The position numbers and the translations under genes are program-made. Below, in pieces: positions 41,495 through 48,178 of a stretch of 48,178 nt of DNA; within the stretch, counting starts at the first letter, position 1; each line of letters begins with the position of its first letter. The notes under the pieces are model-generated. The model ran no database searches. It worked only from the letters and a program-made list of their open reading frames with translations, and was not told where the DNA came from. The DNA is taken from the NCBI RefSeq assembly GCF_000190475.1, contig NZ_AEWH01000062.1, positions 1-48,178 of the forward strand, given 5' to 3'. The DNA comes from Ornithinibacillus scapharcae TW25. Its GTDB lineage: Bacteria; Bacillota; Bacilli; Bacillales; Amphibacillaceae.

Positions 41495-42292
41495 ATGATT
41501 GATACTATTCAAATGCGTTTAATGCAAGTCGAAAAAGAATATAACGTTAAAATCTTATATTCATGTGAAGTAGGTAGCCGGGCGTGGGGACTTTCTTCTC
41601 CATCAAGTGATTATGACGTACGCTTTTTATATGTACATTCGGTTGAGAATTACTTAAGTATCGATCCCTTTGGAACGGAACGTAAACGTGATGTTATTGA
41701 ACTTCCTATCTGTGATAACCTGGATATAAACGGATGGGAATTAACCAAAGCTCTCCGTTTACTACGCAAGTCGAATCCTTCCCTCTTAGAATGGCTACAT
41801 ACACCAATCTGTTACACCGAGGAACTTTCTACGATTAGACAGATTAAAGACTTACTACCTAGCGTATTGAATACGGGAACCTGTATACGACACTATGTCA
41901 ATATGGCTCGGGGAAACTTGAATAGAGCAGTGAATAAAAGACTTCAAATTGATTTGAAGCATTCAATCAATATTCTTCGTCCTATCCTTTTAGCAAAATG
42001 GATACAGACATATCAAAAGTTTCCACCATTTAATATGAAACAACTCGTTCATACACTCATAACAGATAAAAAGATGAGGAAGCTTGCAGATACAATAATC
42101 ACACTAAAAATCAATGATTCATCAAATACTATGGTTGATTATCCAGTTTTAATAGCCTACTGCCAAAGTGAACTAAATAGATTAGAGTTATATACTAAAA
42201 GTATTGATATCAACCTTAATTCACTTACAGCTGATTTAGATAACATTTTTCGTAACACATTAAATGAGTTATCAAATTCTGACTTATACTAA
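41495..42292 (+). CDS. YcgL-like nucleotidyltransferase (RlaP superfamily)
   Basis: A 265-residue protein with the DNA polymerase beta-like nucleotidyltransferase motif G-S-R-A-W-G at 27-32 and the metal-binding Asp pair S-D-Y-D-V-R-F at 38-44. The following helical part contains L-L-R-K-S-N-P-S-L-L-E-W-L near 90 and R-H-Y-V-N-M-A-R-G-N near 131. Both are typical of the YcgL/RlaP family, members of which occur beside RNA ligases in other bacteria. Substrate unknown. Start after AAAGGAGGAAAGCGA. Confidence 0.87.
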   Translation: MIDTIQMRLMQVEKEYNVKILYSCEVGSRAWGLSSPSSDYDVRFLYVHSVENYLSIDPFGTERKRDVIELPICDNLDINGWELTKALRLLRKSNPSLLEWLHTPICYTEELSTIRQIKDLLPSVLNTGTCIRHYVNMARGNLNRAVNKRLQIDLKHSINILRPILLAKWIQTYQKFPPFNMKQLVHTLITDKKMRKLADTIITLKINDSSNTMVDYPVLIAYCQSELNRLELYTKSIDINLNSLTADLDNIFRNTLNELSNSDLY

Positions 42293-42356
42293 AAAACTGC
42301 CATACTCTTAAAAGTACAGCAGTTATGATCATAATGGACAATTCACCCATCACTAT

Positions 42357-43040
42357 TTAATTATGCTTAAAATTTAGGACAAGTCCCCTCGTTATCCGGA
42401 GCACCTCACCTTCCTTTAACTCCACATTGGATGTTGTATGGGCATACGGCCCACTGATAATTTCAATAACCTGTGGTTCTTCATCTGGATGGAGGACTTG
42501 CAAATAGCCAAAACCATATGGAGCAGTAACCTTATAATTGCCTGGTTCAATGTCTACCCCCACATGCCAGATTCCAGTACCTAATTCAACCTTTAAGTCA
42601 GTAGGAACTGGCGTCATAGAAAAATTCTCAAATCCATTAACACGGATAGTATGTTGTTCTTGAATATCTACGGTAACACCTATACTATATCCCGATATGG
42701 TACTAATGACTTCTTTTATAAGGATATCGCCATTTTCATCTAAAATAGTTACAGTTCCAGCAATATCACCCACTAGAAGATATCTTCCTTCCGGTACGCT
42801 AAACTCATGGTTTGGCTCCACTAAAGTGATGCTAAAAGGCTCTGCTGTAGAATTACTCCTATCACTTACATCAAAGATGGTAGCACTGATTTCCTTAATC
42901 ATCTCGACCCGTTCAGAGCCAATAATCTCTTTATTATCTATATATGCTTCATTAATTTCTTTCTGTTCTGCAGAGAGTTTATTGACACAACCCGATAATA
43001 GGATACAAGTGAAAAGCAATGGTATTATCATTTTTTTCAT
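42357..43040 (-). CDS. Lipoprotein of the ABC transporter operon
   Basis: A 227-residue lipoprotein. Signal M-K-K-M-I-I-P-L-L-F-T-C-I-L-L-S-G-C with Cys18. The mature part is beta-rich with two repeated halves that each read like G-R-Y-L-L-V-G-D-I-A-G and G-N-Y-K-V-T-A-P-Y-G (near 86 and 165), ending F-K-H-N. No family was named. It starts 30 bases after the ABC ATPase gene with GGGAGGG, so it is probably co-transcribed. It could be a sensor or accessory protein of the transporter. Confidence 0.75.
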   Translation of the reverse strand: MKKMIIPLLFTCILLSGCVNKLSAEQKEINEAYIDNKEIIGSERVEMIKEISATIFDVSDRSNSTAEPFSITLVEPNHEFSVPEGRYLLVGDIAGTVTILDENGDILIKEVISTISGYSIGVTVDIQEQHTIRVNGFENFSMTPVPTDLKVELGTGIWHVGVDIEPGNYKVTAPYGFGYLQVLHPDEEPQVIEIISGPYAHTTSNVELKEGEVLRITRGLVLNFKHN

Positions 43041-43070
43041 ACATTTCCCTCCCGCCTATTGAAGCAGGTA

Positions 43071-43964
43071 TTATACTTTTTCATAATATTTCTCATAATA
43101 TTCTATCGTCCCAAGGGGGCCTATCGTAAGTTCTTTTTCTTTATACGCTAATAATCGTTCAATCCATTCAATCTTTTCAGTAGTTTGCATGTCCGCCAAC
43201 GGAACGCATAATAGATGATTTGCTATATATTGATGTCCTTTTGGTAAAAACCCTTTCAGCTTTTCATACTGATCAACTTCCATCTCTATTTTTATATGGT
43301 CATCATGGTGATCCACATCTTGCTTCAATTCATGAATAATTTTACCATCCTTTAAAAACATCACGCGATCAGCATATAAATCGAGGTTTTCAAGTAAATG
43401 GGATGCAACAAATATTAATTTATTCTCTTGCTTCATTTCAGCTAATTTCTTTGAAATAAGAGCCACATTATCAATATCTAATCCATTCATCACCTCATCC
43501 ATTAGCATAATCGGAGTATCTGCCGCAACTAACATTGCAAAACATAGTCGTTGGCGCATTCCAAGCGAATAGGTGCGAACTTTTTTCTTTACGTAATGTC
43601 CCATGTTTAAGTATTCAATGATACCGTTAATATGCTTCGTAGAGCCCTTCCACATATTTCCGTAAAGCTTTAAATGGTCTAATCCAGATAGTTCATCAAA
43701 TAAATCACTTTGCTCTGGAAAAGTTGTTAGCTGTTTATGAATGGCTATTTGCTGCCTTTCATTTTTATAGGCTAATTTTTCCATGAAGGTAATACTGCCC
43801 TTATTTGGCTGAATAAAGTTCGCTATTACATTAAATAACGTGGTCTTTCCGGTTCCGTTTGGAGCAACTAGACCTATAATCTCCCCTGCAGATGCAGAGA
43901 GTGATAGCTTATTCAACACTGTCTTATCTTTATAAGAAATTGTGACATCCTTTAACTCTAGCAT
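43071..43964 (-). CDS. ABC transporter ATP-binding protein
   Basis: A 297-residue ATPase: Walker A G-L-V-A-P-N-G-T-G-K-T-T near 32, signature Y-S-L-G-M-R-Q-R near 135, Walker B I-M-L-M-D-E near 155, and the switch His in F-V-A-S-H near 187. The Asn in A-P-N-G is usual. About 80 extra C-terminal residues follow the nucleotide-binding domain. It lies 12 bases after the second permease gene. Such ATPases with two dissimilar large permeases often export peptides or confer resistance to lantibiotics; the substrate here is unknown. Confidence 0.9.
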   Translation of the reverse strand: MLELKDVTISYKDKTVLNKLSLSASAGEIIGLVAPNGTGKTTLFNVIANFIQPNKGSITFMEKLAYKNERQQIAIHKQLTTFPEQSDLFDELSGLDHLKLYGNMWKGSTKHINGIIEYLNMGHYVKKKVRTYSLGMRQRLCFAMLVAADTPIMLMDEVMNGLDIDNVALISKKLAEMKQENKLIFVASHLLENLDLYADRVMFLKDGKIIHELKQDVDHHDDHIKIEMEVDQYEKLKGFLPKGHQYIANHLLCVPLADMQTTEKIEWIERLLAYKEKELTIGPLGTIEYYEKYYEKV

Positions 43965-43976
43965 AATTCACCAACC

Positions 43977-45131
43977 TCATTTCGATAGTTTCGTTTTAGA
44001 AAACCCTTGTTGAATATAAGGTAATTTACTTTTTACGTAGACCAATAGAATAAGAGCTATAATCATCATGATTAACCATGTACTAGCATTGAAGAAGTCT
44101 ATTCTAGGATTTCCTAGCTCTGATGCTAAATCTCCTGAAAGTACACCTACAATATCAATATAAGTTAGCGGGCTTAAGAATTCTGTTATCCCAATCATTT
44201 GTAGTAATTGCGGGATAAGGAAGATTCCTATACCGATTAATACATTGGCATAACCGTTTTGCAGAAGTTGATTTAATAAAACCGAAAGAACTAGTAACAT
44301 CAAAGCTACGATGATAAAGCCAACCACTATGAATAATATAAACTTCGAGGTAGATATCGGTACATAATCACCATCTTTATAAAGCAAAACAGGTGAAGAA
44401 AAGCTACCACTTCCTACCTTGCTCGAAACATATGTAATGCCCGCAAATATCCCAAGTACTAGAACAGTAGAGAAGAATACTAAGTGTATACCGATTTTAC
44501 TGAGAATCCGCTTCATGAATGCAATTGGAAATCCATTCACAGCGGTTCGATGTTTCGTCTCATAAGCGAGTAATTCACTACCACCAATCAAGATGATAAT
44601 TAGAAAAAACAAACCACTTACGGTACTAAGCGCATAAAGAATATAAGAACTTGCGACGATTGGTTCTGTTTCCAATTCCAAATCATGCTTCTGTATATAC
44701 CTAAGCATTGCATCATTTCTTAATACTTCTTCTTTTGGAAAAATAAATTGCTCCGGAATTCCAAGATTATCTAATTCATGAACTCTTAGTCGAAGTTCAT
44801 TCACCCTTAATCCAGCTTCTACAAAAGCGTCGTGGTCCTTCCCAACTCCTAGATAGAATACTTGATAATTTACAAGTGATTGCTGCTCTAAGAGATTCTC
44901 ATAGACTTCCTTTCCAGCTTCTGTTTCACGATACATATCCGGATATATATCCAACAATGAATAGGTCATATTCGATTCTTCTTGCACTTTTTGTTTCAGA
45001 GGTACGATTTCGGTCTGACTATAATATGTAAAGAATAATGGAAAGAAGAGTAACATAAACACGGCAAGAAACCAGTTTTTTCGGTTTCTGAGCATTAATT
45101 TCATCTCAAACAATGTATATTTCCAAAACAT
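43977..45131 (-). CDS. ABC transporter permease, ABC-2 type
   Basis: A 384-residue permease. One N-terminal helix (F-L-A-V-F-M-L-L-F-F-P-L-F-F-T-Y), then an extracytoplasmic domain of about 130 residues, then five helices from about 165 to 370. This layout is that of ABC-2 family exporters. Start ATG follows GAGAGGATAGATTCAATC; the ribosome site GAGAGG is a little distant. It is the middle gene of the transporter operon, 22 bases after the first permease. Confidence 0.85.
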   Translation of the reverse strand: MFWKYTLFEMKLMLRNRKNWFLAVFMLLFFPLFFTYYSQTEIVPLKQKVQEESNMTYSLLDIYPDMYRETEAGKEVYENLLEQQSLVNYQVFYLGVGKDHDAFVEAGLRVNELRLRVHELDNLGIPEQFIFPKEEVLRNDAMLRYIQKHDLELETEPIVASSYILYALSTVSGLFFLIIILIGGSELLAYETKHRTAVNGFPIAFMKRILSKIGIHLVFFSTVLVLGIFAGITYVSSKVGSGSFSSPVLLYKDGDYVPISTSKFILFIVVGFIIVALMLLVLSVLLNQLLQNGYANVLIGIGIFLIPQLLQMIGITEFLSPLTYIDIVGVLSGDLASELGNPRIDFFNASTWLIMMIIALILLVYVKSKLPYIQQGFSKTKLSK

Positions 45132-45153
45132 GATTGAATCTATCCTCTCAAAC

Positions 45154-46359
45154 TTAATAAAAGCGTTGTTTTGTTACGATTCGTGAAACAATAAGTAACA
45201 ATACTTCCAAGACCAATATGGACAAACATAATACGGTAATTCCCTTCGAATATGTAATGGTATCAAGGTTTACCAAGTAATTCTTTCCGTTCGTAATGAT
45301 TCTTCCAAAATCAAAATAAGTTTGTGGGAAATTACTAATCTCAATGCCGAATAAATCTCTCGTTCTTCTAGAAAAGTAGACTCTTTCCGATAATAGAAAT
45401 GCAGTACTAATTAGTAGCACAAGCCATTGATTCTTAAAGAGTAGACTTAACAAGACATTTAATCGAATAAATAAATAGATTAATATCGGGATAAAACTTA
45501 ATGTATAGAGTAAATACTTTCCTAACGACATAATATCGTAATCCACTAAAGTGAAGTTCCATTCTTTAAATGTCATATATGGAACATGTATGTTTGTATA
45601 GCCAAAACCATTTGTTATACTAATGATACCGATACCAATACCAAGAAATAACACAATCACTAGCATCGTGTAGAAAAAGACTACCATCGTTTTAATATTT
45701 AGGATCCGATACCATCCCATTGGAATCCCTTGTAATAATGTTCGGTATTGTCTATCCCTTACCACCATATCACTACTGAAGTAGATAGCCATAAAGACTA
45801 AAATATAAATACTGGAGCTAAGAAAAAAACTCTCCAGCGACTGCAATGCTGTTTTTTGTTCAATTAGTGGGTAGCTAATTGGGATATTTTCATCGAAGTA
45901 CCCTTTATAACGAAGAAGGGTTTGATTATAATCATGCATTTTATCTTTACCCGGAAAATCAGATTGTTGATATTGTTCTGGATTCCCAGCATAATCCCAC
46001 CAATTTTCCGTTAAATACTGTAGGTATAAACGAGCGTACCGTTCAAAGTTTTGATCCTCAAACGCCTGTAACATTGCCTTATGTATCGCAAAATAATTAT
46101 TTTGATCGGAATAGACCGACCTCCCAGACATACTTTGATAACCTGTTAGGCCTTTTTCATCTCGATCTTTTTGCGTGATTTCTAACTCTTCTAGCTCGTA
46201 ACGTACTTTTTCAGAATCAAAAGAATCTGCAGTTTGTTTATTGGGTAGTATAATAAAGCAATAACTTAATAATGCTATTGCTAAAAAAATTAGAAACAGT
46301 ATGTTTTTCTTACTTCTTATCAGAATTCGAAATTCATGTTTAAATAATGCACGAATCAT
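45154..46359 (-). CDS. ABC transporter permease, ABC-2 type
   Basis: A 401-residue permease with the same layout as its neighbour: first helix near 18-35 (I-L-F-L-I-F-L-A-I-A-L-L-S-Y), an extracytoplasmic domain of about 130 residues rich in Tyr and Gln, then six helices. The two permeases are only weakly alike. Start ATG after AAAGGGGAAACGTACA. It is the first gene of the operon; the region before it is shared with the divergent SLAP gene. Confidence 0.85.
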   Translation of the reverse strand: MIRALFKHEFRILIRSKKNILFLIFLAIALLSYCFIILPNKQTADSFDSEKVRYELEELEITQKDRDEKGLTGYQSMSGRSVYSDQNNYFAIHKAMLQAFEDQNFERYARLYLQYLTENWWDYAGNPEQYQQSDFPGKDKMHDYNQTLLRYKGYFDENIPISYPLIEQKTALQSLESFFLSSSIYILVFMAIYFSSDMVVRDRQYRTLLQGIPMGWYRILNIKTMVVFFYTMLVIVLFLGIGIGIISITNGFGYTNIHVPYMTFKEWNFTLVDYDIMSLGKYLLYTLSFIPILIYLFIRLNVLLSLLFKNQWLVLLISTAFLLSERVYFSRRTRDLFGIEISNFPQTYFDFGRIITNGKNYLVNLDTITYSKGITVLCLSILVLEVLLLIVSRIVTKQRFY

Positions 46360-46532
46360 TGTACGTTTCCCCTTTAAAATTCGATATTCTATTTTTCTTA
46401 ATAGGAGTAAAATTTAAAAACTTTCTATCAATATATCAAACTCGTATAATGAAGTAAATAATTATTGACATACTTTTGAAATATTTCTGATATTTTTTGT
46501 AATAATATGAAGGATAAAAAAGGAGAATATTG

Positions 46533-46909
46533 ATGCAAAACCTAACATATGAAGCTGCTTGGGAAAGAGCCATTTCTGATAAGGATCGCTCTCTAGTAGA
46601 AAAGACATTTGAGGAAGTTACGTTAACAGACAAGCCTATTCAATTTACTACACTTCGAATAGACCGGAATTATAAAAATGAATTACTTATTTTAGTATTA
46701 GTACATAATATTACAAATGAAGAATGTACCTTTCATAAAAAAAGATTAAATATTTACATGGAGACAAAATAATAGGAGAACATGAATTTACTTTACCTAG
46801 TTTACTTGTCCCTGCAAAATCAAGTATGCCATGGACTTTCATTTTCCCTGTATATAGCTACAATAGTCAATACGAACCAGTCATAGGTCATTTAGAAATG
46901 ATTCCATAA
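46533..46909 (+). pseudogene. SLAP-domain protein, frameshifted
   Basis: Start ATG after AAAAAGGAGAATATTG. The first frame (M-Q-N-L-T-Y-E-A-A-W-E-R-A-I-S, then F-T-T-L-R, then L-V-L-V-H-N-I-T-N-E) matches the SLAP domain found in Bacillaceae accessory secretory (SecA2-type) surface proteins, and ends at 46772. The expected end of the domain (G-E-H-E-F-T-L-P-S-L-L-V-P-A-K-S-S-M-P-W-T) continues at once in the +2 frame to TAA at 46907. One added A in the A4 run at about 46767 would restore a single protein of about 125 residues. Confidence 0.78.
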
Positions 46910-46915
46910 AAAAAG

Positions 46916-46938
46916 AACGCTTTTTACAAAAAAGCGTT
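46916..46938 (+). terminator. Rho-independent terminator of the SLAP gene
   Basis: AACGCTTTTT pairs with AAAAAGCGTT through a three-base loop, seven bases after the SLAP stop. The usual trailing T-run is absent, so efficiency is uncertain. Confidence 0.5.
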
Positions 46939-47074
46939 GCAGGACAAATCTATATATGGTACACTTAAAAAGCGATTGCCATTTTGAATTATGTTAATAT
47001 AACTATCCAAATATATTATAACATCTTCAAAATAGGTAGTCAACAAAAAGAAAAAATAGATGGGGGTTGATTGA

Positions 47075-48178
47075 GTGAGTCACGACGAAAACAAACTCAT
47101 GGAACAAAAGCGAGTTGATTATGTCGTCCAAGAAATCAACAAAAAAGAAGAAAAACTACATGAAAAGTCTGGTAGTCTCAAGGAGAGCATTGTTGATCTT
47201 CGTAAAAATTTTTGGGATGAGGTAACCGTAAATCTGGATGAACCTGACGATGTGATTGAAACTCAGGCTAGCTTGAAACAGCAAGCAGAGCTCCTTGCTG
47301 AACGAGAAAGATTTCACGGTGGAATTGGGAAAGAATTAAAGATGCTTCAGCGCTTAAAAGATTCCCCTTACTTTGGAAGAATTGATTTTAAGGAAGACTT
47401 AGAAGATGAAACAGATGAAATATATATTGGTATCGCCTCTTTGATGGATCAGGAAGAAGAAAATTTTCTAATCTATGATTGGCGAGCACCCATATCCAGT
47501 CTATATTATGACTTCTCACCTGGGGAAGCTTACTATAGTACGATGGATAACAAGATCACTGGCGAAATCATGCGAAAGAGACAATTTCTGATTAGACAAG
47601 GAAAAATTAAAGGCATGTTTGATACAGGCGTTACCATTGGTGATAGACTTCTTCAGGCCGCACTCGGAAATAATGCTAGCACGACAATGAAAAGTATTGT
47701 AACCACCATTCAAAAAGAACAAAACAAAATCATTAGAAATGAACATAGTAATTTGCTTATTGTACAAGGGGTTGCAGGAAGTGGCAAAACCTCTGCCGTG
47801 CTACAGCGAATTGCCTACTTATTGTATCGTTTTCGTGGTACTTTGAACTCAAACAACTTACTTTTGTTCTCGCCAAACCCTTTATTCTCAAGCTATATTG
47901 CAAATGTCTTACCTGAACTGGGAGAATCTAATATTAGCCAAACCACCTTCCTTGACTTTTTACGAGAAGGAATTGAAAAAAATATTAAAGTTGAATACTC
48001 CTTTCGTACAAATGGAAGAAATATTGACTAGTAAAGATGAGGCAAGTTTAACCATCCGCAAAATCAATATGAAACTAAAATCAAGTTTGGAATATAAGGC
48101 TATTTTGGATAACTATCTTTCCTCCCTATTAACTGAAGGAATTCAATTTAAGAATATTACTTTTCTAAGATTCTACCT
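47075..48178 (+). pseudogene. helD: HelD RNA polymerase-recycling ATPase, frameshifted and cut by window end
   Basis: The first 308 codons read as HelD (YvgS type), which frees stalled RNA polymerase from DNA. An N-terminal coiled coil (M-E-Q-K-R-V-D-Y-V-V-Q-E-I) is followed by Y-I-G-I-A-S-L, D-W-R-A-P-I-S-S-L-Y-Y near 148 and Walker A G-V-A-G-S-G-K-T-S near 233. After R-E-G-I-E-K-N-I-K-V-E near 47996 the family sequence resumes in another frame (T-P-F-V-Q-M-E-E-I-L-T-S-K-D-E) and runs to the edge, while the first frame stops at 48031. Removing one base near GTTGAATACTCC would join them. GTG start with GGGGG ten bases upstream. Confidence 0.83.

Noticed and set aside
42295-42324. Terminator after the YcgL-like gene
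   Set aside because: AACTGC/GCAGTT pairing is interrupted by internal loops and there is no T-run; too weak to list.

Overview
The window looks like chromosome of a low-GC Gram-positive of the Bacillaceae, probably an Oceanobacillus/Virgibacillus-type genus. The evidence is strong AGGAGG-type ribosome sites, frequent TTG/GTG starts, and close relatives of Bacillus genes (yfmM, sigM-yhdL, yunF, the Zur-regulated yciC and zinc-free rpsN, a T-box argS, a YjzC-like gene, SLAP and SleB proteins). The genus is an inference. No tRNA, rRNA, CRISPR array, insertion sequence or prophage gene was seen.

Bases 1-21060 are one accessory island, entirely on the minus strand. Its upstream end is a Tad (Flp, type IVc) pilus/secretion locus: cpaB, cpaE/tadZ, cpaF/tadA, tadB, tadC and a Flp-like pilin. 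Next come a VWA-domain lipoprotein, a secreted tryptophan-repeat protein, a member of an unnamed ~277-residue family, a membrane protein, TadE- and TadG-like pseudopilins and a small lipoprotein. After a terminator follow a secreted lipase-fold protein, a polytopic membrane protein, an RDD protein and a small membrane protein. The lipase and the tryptophan-repeat protein begin with the same N-terminal module, whose tryptophans are spaced 5-5-5-7-5-5 residues apart, although their C-terminal domains are unrelated. I read this as a shared export or surface-attachment module tied to the Tad machine; that link is inferred. No prepilin peptidase is visible. The far end (1-5250) holds duplicated and decaying copies of island genes: a VWA pseudogene, a membrane-protein pseudogene and three members of the ~280-residue family. 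This suggests repeated cassette duplication.

Bases 21400-35800 are mostly core genes: a YjzC-like gene with an internal stop, DinB, DegV, the ABC-F protein YfmM, an alkyltransferase-like DNA repair protein, a methyltransferase, sigM-yhdL, a DUF72 protein, a zinc-starvation block and a T-box-controlled argS. The zinc block is an alternative S14 gene with a COG0523 GTPase, plus a ZinT lipoprotein, with two Zur boxes.

Bases 35800-48178 hold a LysM/SleB hydrolase, an orphan ECF sigma factor with a C-terminal extension, a paired SMR efflux operon with its TetR repressor and two matching operators, two CBO0543-type membrane genes (one broken), OsmC, a nucleotidyltransferase, an ABC transporter with two permeases and a lipoprotein, a frameshifted SLAP gene and a frameshifted helD running off the end.

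Several genes (tadB, the 10700 membrane gene, the CBO0543 copy, SLAP, helD) are each broken by an apparent single-base shift, mostly in or beside an A/T run. These may be real decay or sequence errors. The VWA and membrane-protein pseudogenes carry many independent lesions and are certainly real.
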